Positions 33,469 through 46,965 of a stretch of DNA of 64,000 nt are shown piece by piece (position 1 is the stretch's first letter; every line of letters starts with the position of its first letter). This DNA comes from Astrothelium macrocarpum (taxonomy: Eukaryota; Ascomycota; Dothideomycetes; Trypetheliales; Trypetheliaceae): contig JAGEMR010000075.1 of assembly GCA_021030915.1 (NCBI GenBank), forward strand, positions 86,173 through 150,172, written 5' to 3'. The position numbers and the translations under genes are program-made. Under the pieces are notes generated by a model. It was given only the letters and a program-made list of their open reading frames with translations, ran no database searches and was not told the DNA's origin.

Positions 33469-35836
33469 ATCTTTTTCTTTTAAACACATGATCTTATGTG
33501 TTTATATATCTTGATGACGTGTCCGTGATCATTATGACTTTTCGCATTTTCAAAATTTGTTTTTTTCTTTCCTTCGTTCGTCGCGAACAATATTTATTGA
33601 AATTGTTTTCTATTTCTATCATCATACATTTTTATCGCGAATATATTCAGAATGATCGAATCTATCATTTAATTCAAAATTCGAAAAAATATACCGAATA
33701 TATTAATAAAATAATATTTTATAATTTGATTATTTTAAACTGAATATTCGAAAAAATTAATATTCAAATGAATCGGTTATAAAATGAAATATAAAAAATT
33801 ATAATACGAATAACGCGTTTGAATTCGCAAATAAATTTATTATAATAAAAATAATAAAAATAATAAAATTTAATTATTCAAAAAATATAAAATATAAAAA
33901 AAATTTATATTAATAAGATAATAAATTCGATATAATAAAATATGATAAATGAAATTTTTGAAATTCCGAATTTTAATACATCGTTTTTGAATTTTTTTTT
34001 TTTGAATTATTTTAATAATAATATTTCGAAAATTATTAATAATTCTTTTAAATGATTTTTTAAAATTCTTTTAATTTTATTAATTAATCTTTTTTAATAT
34101 AATATTTTTTGATCTTTTTCTGATATTTTTTTAAAATTATTATAATTTCTTATATATTTTTTGATGACGAATATTTTTTTCATTTTATTAAATATTTATA
34201 ATTACGATAATTCATGATTTTTTTAATTTTAAATTCGTTTTTTTTTTTTTAATTTAAAATAAAATATTTTTTAATATAATATTATTATATTTATTAATTG
34301 AAATAAAAATATATAAAATATTGAATAAATTTTAATATCTGATGATAATTTTAATTTAAAATTTATTGATTCTTTTTATTTTTATATTAAAAATAATCCG
34401 ATTTTGATTAATTCTAATTTTTTAATTAATAATTTATTTTTAAAATTTGTTGTGAATAAATATATTTTATTTTTTTTTTAATTAAAATTTATTCATTTTA
34501 AAGATATTAATTTTTTTATTTTTGATTAATATTTATTAATTATTTTTTTTAATATTTTTTTATATTTATATCAAAATTTTTAATTTTTATAATATATTTT
34601 ATTATATTTGATTTGAAAATATTTTTATATTTCATTTAATCCGATTTTTATTATTTTGATTTAAAATATATTTCATTAATATTTTTTATATAATTAATAA
34701 CATTCTTTAATTCAATATTAATTATATCATAAATAATAAAAATATTTAATTATTTTATTGATTATTTATATAATATTTTAAATATTATTTCAATATTTAA
34801 TTTATATATTTTATTTGATCATTTATTTTTAATGATATATTATAAATATTTTTAATTTAATTTTAAATTCATTTAAAATTATTTTTTAATAAATTGATAT
34901 AAGTTTTTGATTTTTATTAGATATAATATTTAATAAAATTTCAAAATATTTGATTAATTTTTGAAATAATAATTTAATTATATGAATTATTTTATATATT
35001 CTTTTGAATTATTCAATAATAATATATTTTATTAATTTATTTATAATAATTATAATTATATTATATTTTAATTTTATTATTGAATTTTCTAATTTTAATA
35101 AATTCGTAATAAAATTCATAATAATTTATTTAAATAATTTATCTAATAATTCTATTGATATAATTTTTTTTTTTCATTTATATATTATATTTATTTTTTT
35201 AATACGATTCGTATTTAATGATATATTTTTAAATATATTTTTTTATTCTTTTAAAATAATAATTTTATTGAATATTTTTAATAATTTATATAATTTTCGA
35301 ATATTTATAAAATAATCTATTATAATATTTTTTAATAATCTTTTTGATTTTTTTTTATAAAATTATAATCTTTTATTTTAATTATTGATTTTATTTAAAA
35401 ATGATTAAAATTATATTGATTTTTTTATAATTTTCTGATAATATATTATTTTAATTAATTTAAAAAATTATTTATTTTTTAATTTTTTTTATCATATAAT
35501 TTAACTTTCGATTTAAAATATTAATTCTAAAATTATTTTATCTGATATATATTTAATAATAAATTTATATTATTTTAAAAATTCTGATTATTTAATTTAT
35601 CATTAATTTAATTATTTTATTATTATAAAATAAATAAAATAATAAATTTTCAATATAAATTTTTCAATATTCTAATATAATAATTATAATAAAAAATTTT
35701 TTATTATAAATATCATAATTCTATTCTAATTCTGAAAATTTTTTAAATAATATTTTATTTAATATCATTTTCTATTTTATATTTATTGACGTAAATATAT
35801 TTTTATTATTAAATTAAATATATTAATTTTAATTTA

Positions 35837-37701
35837 ACGTATTCCACAAGCGAGCGGAACATACAAGCGAGTGGAACACGAACACCAAAAATTTACCCCA
35901 TTTACTTCAACACATAATATCTGAACATAACAATGTATATTTAATTCACAAAAAAATTCGAATATAATTTATAATTCAGGTTATTCAAAAAGATTAATTT
36001 GATACGAAAAAAAACGTGTTTATAATTTTTGACGTTTTTCGTACGATCATATATCAAAGAAATCACGGTATCCAATCTAGAATCGATACACAATCCAATT
36101 CTTTGAAATTTATAAAGATAGAAGAAGATACGATTATATATCATATATTTGATCTTGATATACGAGAATTTTCTCCTATTTACGTCCGAATTTGAGATAT
36201 CGCAGATTTATTATTCATTTCACGAAATAAAAAAAAAATTGGAAAAAATTGGCTTATAAATTTTATCAAACGAAAGACTGAATTTAAAATAAAATTTAAT
36301 CGAAAATTTGATTATCAAAAATATTTATATGAAAATTTTGATATAATTGAAGACTGATTCCGATTAATAAATAATATCAAAATAAAATACGATATATTGA
36401 ATGAAAATATTTAGAATTTTGATGAAAATGATTTTATAATAAAAATTATTTTAAATATTTTAAAAATTATTATTGATTCAGAAAAATATTATAAATCAAA
36501 ATAAATTCAATCGGATAATTATGAATAAATTTCGATAATTTTAAATATTAATGAAATAGATCAAATAATTCTATCTTTTATTATTTTTCAAAATAAAATC
36601 CATCAAAATTCTTGATATAACGAAAATCGATTATTATTCTAATGGCGAATTATAATTTCTGAAAATGGCTGAATAATAAATAAATTTGATATTAAATGAA
36701 TTAAATATTTTAATATATATATATAAAAAGAAATTATAGATATATATCGTTTATTGATTCTAAATGAATATGAGAATCACAATTTTATAAAATTTGAAAA
36801 TTTTTATAAGAAGAATAAAATAATAATTCTTTATATACCGTCATATTCGTCGTATTTTTTATAATTATTGAATGTGGATTATTTTTCGTCTTTAAAAAAG
36901 ACGTATTCGCGTCAGATCGAAATTTTGATATATAATCAGATCAATCATATTATAAAAATTGAATTTTTATCAGTTTTTATTGATACATTTAAAATATCAA
37001 TTATAAAAGATCAGATTTTAGGAAATTTTAGAAATATTAGATTTATTCTTTTTAATTCATAAATAATCTTAAATAAATTAGATATTCAATTGAAGATTCT
37101 ATCAGAATTATTCTTTTAAAAAATATTTTAAAAATTCAAAATATTAAAAAATATTAAAAAATTTGAATCTCAATTTATATTAGTCTTTAAAAAATTTATC
37201 AATTTTTAAAAAAATTCGTTAATTGGATTTATTGAAATGTTGGAAATTTTTATTAAAAATGCGTAAATAATGACGTATCAATTTGAAATTATAAAAATAC
37301 AAATTAAAAAATTTGAAATAATAAATATAATTCATATAAAACATAAAATATGCAAAAAAAAACGTTTATAAATAAATGGAATTTTAAATAAAAAAGAAAT
37401 TCAAAAATTAGATATCGTAAAAACTGATAATATAAAATCTAAACGTTTGAATATTAATGAAAATAATGGAATAGAAAATAATATTATTCATCAAAGATGT
37501 TATAAAAATTGCGGAAAAATTAGATATAATATCAGAATATATGAAAATGATAAAGAAGAAGATTCTAAATCAGATGTAAATAATATAAATAAAATTTCTG
37601 ATAATGATATTGAATAATTGATGGTTTTTTGATTAAAATGGTAGCTTTTTTGGTGTTCGTGTTCCACTCGCTTGTATATTCCGCTCGCTTGTGGAATACG
37701 T
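35837..37701 (+). mobile_element. Fot1/pogo-type DNA transposon no. 3, RIP-decayed
   Basis: 1,865 bp, TA on both sides, inserted in Gypsy copy 2. The inverted ends start ACGTATTCCACAAGCGAGCG, followed by CAAGCGAGTGGAACACGAAC. The plan, a doubled CAAGCGAG motif in each end, is shared with element no. 2, so they are related subfamilies. Decayed interior, transposase on the plus strand. Confidence 0.9.
35934..37617 (+). pseudogene. Transposase remnant of element no. 3
   Basis: A stop-broken plus-strand frame. Around 36.2-36.4 kb it reads KKIGKNW...NFIKRKTELK, the Tc5-type DNA-binding domain. At 36,825-37,062 a stretch without stops past one early TAA-type break reads LNVDYFSSLKKTYSRQIE, then INHIIKIEFLSVFIDTFK. 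This is the end of the DDE_1 domain (family pattern QPLDVGCFxPLKxxYxxxIE). It shows the element is a pogo/Fot transposon rather than a non-autonomous derivative. Confidence 0.75.
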
Positions 37702-37831
37702 TATATTGATTTTAATAATTTAATAATTTTTAATATAAAATTTTTTAAATAATTTTTTTTGAATATTTTAAATATTTTTTTTTTTTAAAAATAAATATTC
37801 TTTCATTTTTTATTAATTTTATTTATGATTA

Positions 37832-39984
37832 GAGAGCTTCCCGCCAGCGCGCACACCCCTGCAGTGCGCACAGGCTTTCCTAATCTTGCAACTCTTGTTT
37901 CATCACCTTTTTCTCAACGAATTTTTAATATAACAAGATAAAAATTTGCATACTATTTGAATAGATTTTATTAAATATTTTTATTGAAAAAATAATTATA
38001 TAAAACGTTATGATAATCGTATACTGCGTTTAGGCCTCGAAATAGATGATTTAATTATCCTTCCTTCAATTACATCAGAAGATATTATATTTTTGCGATT
38101 TAATCAGCCAGTTTATTTAGATTTATGAGGAATTCATTTTTTGGCAGCTTTAATTTCTAAAAGAAGTTGTTTTTGCGCTATACGAGTATTTCTCACTATT
38201 TGTTTTATAGCCTATTTTATAGCCTTTTTTATAACACGCTTTTCAGCAATTCTTTCACATTCAATCTTCTCCAATTTCTCTTTTTCCTTCCTCTTTTTAT
38301 TGATCTTTTTATTGATTATTTTTTGTTATTTTATTTTGATCTCTCGCTATTCTGCGTCGTCTTTCTTTTATTACAGAATCTATATTTACAAAATTTTGAC
38401 AGGACTGAAAAAGAACGTCTTATAATCATTATCAGTTTTCATTTGATCAAATAGAGATTTAAAACTCTATTAATGACATTTTTAGATCATCATATTTTAT
38501 TCAAAATAATCAATTTAATATTCGAATATTATATTTTATATTATAATACGATTGAAATTCCGAATGAATTTTCGTATAAAAGAATTCATTTTTATACACA
38601 ATTACATTCGCATATTTTTTCAATTATTTAAAATAAAATTTGAAATTAATGAATTCATTATAATTAATCTATCAGAATTCTTTTTATGATATTGATCTAA
38701 TATTTTGAATATAATTTCAGAATTTTATAAAAATAAACCGGTTTTAAATTATATTTTAAAAATATTATTTTTTATAAAAGAATCCATATATGTAGGTCAG
38801 AATAGGCCAAAAATATTCTATTAAAAGAATTTTATAAGATTTCGAATCTTTTGAAATCAATCATCAACGTTTTATGAATATCTAATTGATAGAGAATTAA
38901 ATAAATTAATATCAAATAATTATAAACGATGAATTATATATGATGGATATATAATCATGAAAATCTTATATTAATGATATCAATTGAGAAATTGAAGATT
39001 AAAATGATTATTATGGCCATTAATCCATAATAATTTCTAATCTCTATTATTTCTAATTTTCATTTTAATATAACGGTCAAAAATATCGATAAATCATTTA
39101 AAATTCATATTTTTATTTATTCAATTTATTAACATATTTATAAAATAATAATGATATTTATTTATTTTAAATTAAATAATCTAATTTGATTATATATCAT
39201 TCTATTTTTTGAAGATTAATTCTAGAAATAAATAGATACCATCATAATAAATAACGTTAATGAATATTATTCAATTACGATTATTATTTTATATAACGCC
39301 AGTGATTTTATTATTTTTATAATATAAGAAAGATATTATACATTTCATTTTATTAATATAATTAATAAAGAATTCTTTTTCATTCATATTATAATGATCT
39401 TTTATTAGAATATCGTATTTTTAGAATTTTTTATCAATCTGAATAAATTTAATAATTATTTTTTAAAAAAATAGAAATTTTAAATCAATTGAAAATATTT
39501 ATTAATCTCATATTAATTATCAGTCTTTTTACGGTATTGATCAAAATTTTTAAGATATAAAAAAATGAGTTCGCCGTTATGACATTTATACCATTCCGAA
39601 ATCCAATTCTTTCCAGGCCAGTATTTCGATATATCGAAGGCGAATTGATGTATCATAATAACAATAGTATATATCCCTCAATCGGCGAACCGGTTTATTT
39701 CATCTAAAAATATCCTATTTTATTCGTTATTGAATAGGCTACAATTCTCGCGATATTCTGTTTATGAAATAGTTTCGCCGTTAAATCGCTATGTGAGAGT
39801 TTTTCGGCCGATTTCGTATTTTCTAACGGCAGCGCTGAAATTAGGCTTCTTCTGCGACTTCAGATCTTCAATCGCAAGTTCCATATTGTTCATATTGATT
39901 GAGCAATTTGATTTTGAAATAATAGAAATTTCAGGGGTGGAGGTGTGCGCACTGCAGGGGTGTGCGCACTGGCGGGAAGTCCTG
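37832..39984 (-). mobile_element. Fot1/pogo-type DNA transposon no. 4, RIP-decayed
   Basis: 2,153 bp with TA on both sides, inserted in Gypsy copy 2 only 130 bp from element no. 3. The inverted ends share CTTCCCGCCAGYGCGCACAC followed by CCCTGCAGTGCGCACA. The first bases differ (GAGAG left, CAGGA right). It carries a minus-strand transposase remnant and is a different family from elements 1-3. Confidence 0.9.
38130..39893 (-). pseudogene. Transposase remnant of element no. 4
   Basis: Starts MNNMELAIEDLKSQKKPNFS, the typical N-terminus of pogo/Fot transposases. It continues with AVRKYEIGRKTLT, a stop, RFNGETIS, then FAFDISKYWPGKNWISEW and CHNGELI: the helix-turn-helix and Tc5 DNA-binding regions. 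The C-terminus near 38.1-38.3 kb is a basic helix (EKEKLEKIECERIAEKR ... IAQKQLLLEIKAAKK). The first 34 codons have no stop and normal composition; stops begin further in. Confidence 0.75.
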
Positions 39985-41662
39985 TATATTTTAAAAAAAT
40001 ATTTTTTAATAAATTTTCGATTATAATTAATGAATTTTTAAAAAAAAATTGAATATTTTTTATATTTTTTAATTTTAATTAATTTTTGATTGATTTTATT
40101 TTATTTAAATCAATCTGAATAATTTCTATTCTGATTATATAATTTAAAAAATTAATTTATTTGATTCAGAATTTATATTTTAATAATTTTAATCATAATT
40201 TTTGTTTATCAAATTTCATAAATATTTATTATATATATCATATATATTCTTTTTTAATTTTCGAATAAATAAAAATATCATTTAAATATATTATTATAAA
40301 TTTATTAAAATAAAATTATAATATATTATTAATAAATATTTAATAATTGATTGATATATTCATAAATTCAAATAATATAATAAATATTCAAAATATTTAT
40401 ATTTTATTCAGAATATTATTTTCCATTTTTCGTCCTTTTTCATTTATATAAAATTATAAATTTTTAATAAATCCAATTTAATAAATCATTATATATCTGA
40501 AAATTTATTTTATAATTTTATAATATTTAATAATGAATATCGATTTTTGATTATTATTTTATTAAATTATCGATAATTTATATAAAACTATAAATTTTCG
40601 TTTTTTTTTTAAATATAAAAAAAATTGAATATTTTATAAATAATTTCAATTTTTTAATAAAATTATTTTTTAAATTTTTACTTAAATATTTTTTTAATAT
40701 TTCAAATTTTTTATTGAATAATATATAAATAAATCTGAATATAAATTATTTTTTTATAAAAAATTTTATTTTATAATTTTATGATTAATATTTAAATAAT
40801 ATTTTAATATCTAATTTTTTTTTAAAAAAATATATTCATTTTTTATATTTCAAAAGAATTCCAAAAATAATTAAAATTATTTTTAAGTTATTAATTTTTT
40901 GATTTTTTTTTATCTTATCAGAATATTTATTATATTCGAATTTATTTTAATAAAAATTTTATTTTTCAAAATAATTTATATAAAATAATTATTTATTTCA
41001 TTTTTTATCATATTTGAATACAAAAATTTTGATATAATTTTATAATTATATTTATTCATATTCAATATTCTAATTTTTTAATTAATTATTGAATTGTATT
41101 ATTATAATTATAATAATTTTAATATAATATTATATTTAATTATAATAATAATATCGAAAATGATTTTCTCAATATATTTTATAACGGTCATAAATAATGA
41201 TCGAATTTATAAAAAGTTTTATTAATTTTCAATATTTTTTATTTTATTATTATTCATATAATATATTTTTTATTTTTTAATCTTTTAAATAAATTCAATA
41301 ATTATTAAAATATTTTTAATAAAAAATTCTTATTTATATTTAAATCAATTAATATCTGAATATTATATTTTATCAATATAATTATAATAAAAAATAATTA
41401 ATTAAATATATAAATAATATTTAAATTTATATATATATTTTATATATAAAATTTAAATCTTTTTTTCATATTTTATATATTTTAATTATAATTTGTTTAA
41501 TAAATTCTGATAAATATTAAATTATTTTATTATTATTATAATATAAATAATTTTTTTTATTTTTATAAAATCATTCATTAATCAATATATATTCATTTTT
41601 TTATCTTCAATATATATAATAATTATTATATTTATAATTTATTTATAAATTTTATTCATATC

Positions 41663-42042
41663 TGTTATGATCCTAGGTATTCTTGGACTCAAGTCTACTC
41701 GGGATCAAGGTGGCTTCTGAAGTGAGTCGGTAAAGGACTGAACTAGCAAGGAGTAATATAGTTGGTAATTCAAAATTCTACTGAAGATGCTATCAAAGAC
41801 TAGCTTAGAGAATGGCTTTGAATACAACGAGGCCATAGTGGTCGTGTTGCATTCCTATATACTTGAACTCTAGTGAGTCGATGAGTGTTCTACTCAAACA
41901 CTCACGTGGGTTGGTGAGTATTCCCCTCGAACACTCACGTGGGTTGGTGAGTATTCCCCTCGAACACTCACGTCCTGATATGACGACACTGACTGGAACA
42001 AAGGAGACGTGCGGTACGGCCGCTCCGCTAGCGTTCCTAACA
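41663..42042 (-). mobile_element. Solo LTR, undecayed, 5-bp target duplication
   Basis: 380 bp from TGTTATGATCCTAGG to CCTAACA, flanked on both sides by ATATC. Normal GC throughout, unlike everything around it. The inner part carries a 33-bp unit (GTGGGTTGGTGAGTATTCCC plus CTCGAACACTCAC) repeated twice instead of the 42-bp array of the other LTRs, so it is a subfamily. It sits inside Gypsy copy 2, so it arrived later and escaped or postdates RIP. Confidence 0.9.
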
Positions 42043-43745
42043 ATATCATTTTGATTTTTTAATTAACTATATGAATTTTATAATTTTTATTTTTATATTA
42101 ATAATAATATATTTTTTTATACTTTGAATATTCTCTATTTATAAATAATTATTTTTAAAAATAATTTTTAATTCAATAATTATAAATAAATTATATTAAT
42201 AAATTCATTTAAAAATATTTCTTTTTTTTTTTAATAATAATATATTTATAAATATAATTTTTTTATTTCTTTATTTATCCAAATCCCTTTTTATTATTAA
42301 TCATATATATATTTTTTATAATTTTTATTATAATATTATTATCAATATATTTTTCAATATTTCAAATATTTCGAATTTTATATTTTGATAATATTATTTT
42401 ATCAAATATAATTTTTTATTTTTTGATAATTTCAATATTCTTATATTAAATATTTCTAATTTCGATATTTTTTAAATATTATTAATTTTTTATAATTCGA
42501 ATTAATAATATCAAAAAAAATATTTTTTTATATTTCAAAATTTTTTGATAATAATTTTATCAAAATTTCGAATTATTTTTTAATTATTTATATTATAATT
42601 ATATAAATTAAATAATTAAATAATTTATATATTCTGATTATATTCTGATTTTTATAATTAATTTATTTTAATATCTTCTTTATATATTATTGAAATATAA
42701 ATTTTATAATTGATTATTTTTATATAATTCAATTTATTTATTAATTTATTTATGATATATATATTCATATTTTCTTATGTATTTTTTATAAATTTTTTGA
42801 TATTAAAAATAAATCATTTTTTTTTATCATTATTTTATTGATTAAATTATCATTTATTTTTTTTATCAGATATTTTTTAAATGATTTTTTTAATTAAAAT
42901 ATTTTCATTCAAATAATTTATTAAAATCATATTAATTTTTTTTTATAATTGCGATTTTTTATTATATTATATTGAATTTAAATCAATAATTTTTTATAAA
43001 ATATTTTTCTTTTTTATAAAAATAATATTTTTTATTTTTAAATTTTTTTTTAAAATTGATATTATTTTCTTTTTTTTTTTTTAATAAAATTAAAATTCAT
43101 TAAATCATTATAATCATTATTTTAAATTTATAAATTTTTATATATAATTTATCATTTAATTCAATTATAATTTTTATTAATCATGATAAAATATCCGTAA
43201 TATTTATATAATGTATTAATTTATTTTTAATATTATTTTTAAATTTTTTATAAAATATAAAATAGAATTTTTTATTTTTTTATTCAATTTATTAAATATA
43301 TTTTTAAAATCTAATCGTATATTTAATTATAAAATTTTTTTATTTAATATTCAGAATTATTTATTCGATTATTATTTATTAATTAAATATTTTGAATATT
43401 TTATTAATTTCTTTTTTAGATATAATAAAATTCTGAAATATATCATTAATTATCTGATTTTTAGATTCTTTTATATAATTAATAAATCATAATTATATTT
43501 AATGAAATATTCTTTTATAAAAATATTCGTAAAAAAAAATTGATTAATAAATAAAATTCTTTTAAATATAAAATATAATTATATAATATTAAATCAATTT
43601 TTTATTTTAAAATAATTTTTATAAAAATTATCAAATTTTTTAATTTTTTCATCAAATCGTGATATGAATTGATTTTTTTCAATTTAAAAAAAATCATCAT
43701 TATTTTATAATTATTTTTATTAGTTTATTTTAAAAATATTTAATA

Positions 43746-44128
43746 TATTACAATTTTAAATATTTTTAAAATTAAATTTATTTGAAATTAAAATGATTTT
43801 TAAAATAAATTAATAAAAAATTAAATTTGATAAAAAATATTGATTAAATAATTCAAAATTCTATTTAAAACGTTATCAAAAATTAATTTAAAAAATGATT
43901 TTGAATATAATGAGATCATGATGATCGTGTTATATTTTTATATATTAATATATTCATTTAATTCAGATTCTGAATTTTCTGAATCAAAGATTGATTCTTT
44001 TAATTCAGATTCTAAATTTTCTGAATCAGAGATTGGTTTTTTTGATTCAGATTCTGAATCTTCTGAACCAGAGGTCGGGTGTACGTCGGATGTACACGAT
44101 CCCCGTGGTGATCCTAATAATAATAACA
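43746..44128 (-). repeat. Right (5') LTR of Gypsy copy 2
   Basis: The inner end is heavily decayed (TATTACAATTTTAAATATTT where the undecayed form reads TGTTATGATCCTAGGTATCC). The outer end still reads CCAGAGGTCGGGTGTACGTC ... GATCCCCGTGGTGATCC and finishes TAATAATAATAACA. About 383 bp, aligned base by base with the LTR family. Confidence 0.8.
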
Positions 44129-44719
44129 AAAAAAGATTAAGTAATTAAAAAAAAAAAAACAAAAAAAAAACAAAAAAAAATTCAATAATAAATTAATAAA
44201 TAAATTGAAACTGAATATAAAATTAAACGAAAACGTGATTATAAGAAAATTCAATAACGATAAAAAAAAAAAACGAATTATTCAATAATAAATCAAATAA
44301 AAAATTACTGAATAATAAATAACAAATAAATAATTGAAAATTGAATCATAATAAAATAAATAAAATCAAAAAAAATAATAAAAAATATAAAATAAAATTC
44401 AAAATATTATATATATGAATCAAAAATTTTTAAATAAAATAAAAATAATTTTTTATTCAGATCATTCAAAACGACAAATTCAAATTCTATTATATTTCAA
44501 AAATTAAATTTGATAATTTATTCAAAATACGCGAATTAATTCTATTAATATATATTTATTTTATCTCATTAATTATTATTGTTATTGAGATATTCGAATT
44601 CGAACGTTTGGTGATGAGAATTAATTTGGTGTGCTCTCCGTGGGCCTGTGCGCGCCGTGGTGGAGACTCCTATAAGGGACGAACCACCAACGCCACCCTC
44701 CAAGATTGCTCAGCTCACT
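44129..44719. other. AT/GC border region
   Basis: 44,129-44,600 is A-rich with several poly-A runs and isolated C, and holds no identifiable gene. Composition returns to normal near 44,610, about 110 bp before the stop codon of the aldehyde dehydrogenase gene. Confidence 0.5.
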
Positions 44720-46401
44720 CTACAACGCACTCTCTAATGTGACATGCACGGCTTTGGCATTTGTATATGCTGCCAGACCAGCTTCACCCAGTTCCCTTCC
44801 AATACCGCTTTGCTTCACACCTCCAAAAGGGATTCTGTCTATCATTAGAATTGTATTGGCTAATGGATGCTTGTGAATGGCTCACCTGAAGTCGCTGTCA
44901 TTACTGCTGTTAATCCACACCATTCCAGCTTCAATCTTTCGTGCGACACGATGGGCTTTGGCAAGATCTTGCGTAAAGACAGCGCTACCAAGACCATACG
45001 TTGTGTTGTTCGCGCGTTGGAGTGCTTCCTCTTCTGTCTTGAAAGAACCAATGACCACGAAAGGTCCAAAGACTTCTTCTCTGAAGATTCTCATCTCGTC
45101 TTTGACATTTGTAAAGATTGTGGGTGCTACGAAGAAACCTCTGCCATTGACATCTTTGTAGGGCTCACCTCCCGCAGCTAATGTCGCTCCCTCGGACTTG
45201 CCAGACTCGATATATGACAAGACGCGCTCGTACTGAGTCTTTGTTACCTGTGGCCCCTGGAAGGTATCGTCTTTGAAAGGATCCCCAACTTTGCTCGTGG
45301 AGGCAACATGATCTTTGAAAGCCGAAATAAATTTGTCATAAATACCGTCTTGGACAAGAATTCTGGACGTTGCTGTGCAAATCTGGCCCATATTCGACAT
45401 GATCCCAATATGTGACCATTTGACGGCTTGTTCGAGGTTGGCATCATCAAACACAAGCAAAGGAGATTTGCCACCTGTCTCGAGGGTAATATTTTTCATG
45501 TTTACTGCTGCCATTTTCATTATCTCTCGTCCCGTGGCAGTGCTCCCAGTGAAAGCAATCTTGTCAATATCCAAGTGCGACGCAATTGCCGCACCGGCCT
45601 TTTTGCCATGCCCGTTGAGGATATTGATTACTCCTGGAGGAAATCCCGCTTCTTTTACAAGATTGGCAAAATAGAGGATTGACAGAGGGGTCTGCTCTGC
45701 AGCTTTGATAACGACAGTGTTACCGCATGCTAGAGCTGGACCAAGTTTCCATGCCGCCATGGCCAAGGGGTAATTCCAAGGTATAATCTGCCCACATACA
45801 CCCAGAGGTTCACGTATGGTATATGCAAGCTTTGCAGGGCTGGTATCAATGACTTGTCCATGGATTTTGTCGGCGAAACCAGCATAATATTTGAGCGTCC
45901 CCGCAACTTCCGCCATGTCCTCATTGAGAGCGACTGAGTAAGGTTTGCCATTATCCCAGGTCTCGATGGTGGCCAGAGTCTCTTGGTGTTTTTCAACCAG
46001 TGCAGAGAGCTTGTACATTAGACCACCCCGTTCTGTTGTTGCGATGTCTCTCCATGCTGGATTCTTGAACGCTTTTCTTGCTGCTGCCACTGCAATATCT
46101 ACGTCTTCTGGGTCGGCTGCATAAACTGACGTGATTTCTGTTTCATCCCTACTTTCTTATTAGAGGAATCTTTATCCAGTCTTATCGCCTTGGTAATACT
46201 CTACGTCACGCAAACCTATCATAAGCGGAACTTATCTATCCTCCAAGGCCGCTGAAATTTAAGAAAAGTCGCTTACGTAGGATTGATGCTTGTAATCTTT
46301 TCTCCTGAACTGGACTTTACCCATTCGTTGTTAATGAAAAGTCCGATAGGTTGCGAGTATTTAACGCCATTGGGCGCCGTCAATTCAACGGCAAGATCCA
46401 T
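44720..46401 (-). CDS. Aldehyde dehydrogenase (ALDH1/2-type)
   Basis: Three exons, complement(join(44720..44834, 44886..46148, 46277..46401)), 500 residues, the standard ALDH length. It oxidises aldehydes to acids with NAD(P)+. Visible motifs: the IIPWNYPLAM cofactor-binding block with Asn167, FTGSTATGREI, the general-base block TLETGGKSP with Glu265, and the nucleophile block GQICTATSR with Cys299. The C-terminus RIPFGGVKQSGIGRELGEAG is joined by a 51-bp intron using the GACAG acceptor; the nearer GATAG would break the frame. The start MDLAVELTAPNG follows the usual fungal N-terminus with no clear mitochondrial presequence, so cytosolic is likeliest. It is divergent from the methyltransferase gene and lies 100-200 bp from the AT-rich block. 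Confidence 0.93.
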
Positions 46402-46965
46402 TTTGGAAATATTGGTATTCAGAGTTCCTTGCGAGCGTATGCACGATGTAGGAAGGAAGGAACGGTTCAGATAGCTCTGAGCAAGTGTATGACCGCGGAA
46501 ACGGATCCGGTGCATACAACAGAAAAGATTCTTACCCCAGGAAGGCCGGTTCTTCAAGCGAAAAATTTCTTTTTTAGTTATTTGATCCTTTGGAGGGGGA
46601 AGATTAAGGTGAGCAAACAGCTATCAGATACAAGGCACAGGACACTTGTAGTTACATTACCCCGCTGCACCTCCTTGTCGAGAGGGACCCTTCGAAGATT
46701 CTTTACCGTGGCTTAGCGATAAGGTAATTATGTAGCGGGTTACGAATACCTTACCATATCAGGTAAGCTTTTGACGCACACACCAAAAAGAAATGAGACT
46801 TTGAAGGCGTAATTAGCAAGTCGTACAACCCAAATGTTCATTCATGCTTTTCTCTCCTTCAACTTCATTCTACTGATTTTAGAACAATCATGAAGGTTGC
46901 TTACGGCACATTCAACGTCAAAAGGCTTTGCAATCGGCTAGGACTTTGCAACTCCTCCTGTAAAT
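46402..46965. promoter_or_regulatory. Divergent promoter region, ALDH and methyltransferase
   Basis: 564 bp between two start codons. A short upstream ORF (ATG at 46,890, MKVAYGTFNVKRLC) overlaps the methyltransferase start in a different frame and could damp its translation. No clear TATA element. Confidence 0.4.

Larger units (their letters stand above)
32627..44128 (-). mobile_element. Ty3/Gypsy element copy 2, minus strand, interrupted
   Basis: Reverse-complement pieces match the intact plus copy in the right order: 33.5-33.7 kb to 63.35-63.12 kb, 35.0-35.2 kb to 61.8-61.6 kb, 40.78-40.88 kb to about 59.99-59.87 kb, and the right LTR 43,746-44,128 to the 5' LTR at 57,370. Removing transposons no. 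3 and no. 4 and the solo LTR leaves spacings within about 60 bp of the intact copy. Coding capacity is destroyed. The left LTR is replaced by the inverted pair described separately. No clear target duplication remains. Confidence 0.8.

Noticed and set aside
35004..35315. 103-codon Ile/Phe/Asn-rich frame, apparently membrane-like
   Set aside because: Matches the reverse complement of Gypsy integrase-side sequence at 61.6-61.8 kb. The hydrophobicity is an effect of AT-rich DNA read antisense.
38141..38454. Plus-strand frames rich in Phe/Leu with apparent TM helices
   Set aside because: Antisense of the basic C-terminal helix of transposase no. 4.
41863..42054. 63-codon frame with HSRGLVSIPLE repeats
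   Set aside because: Lies wholly within the solo LTR and its 33-bp tandem.
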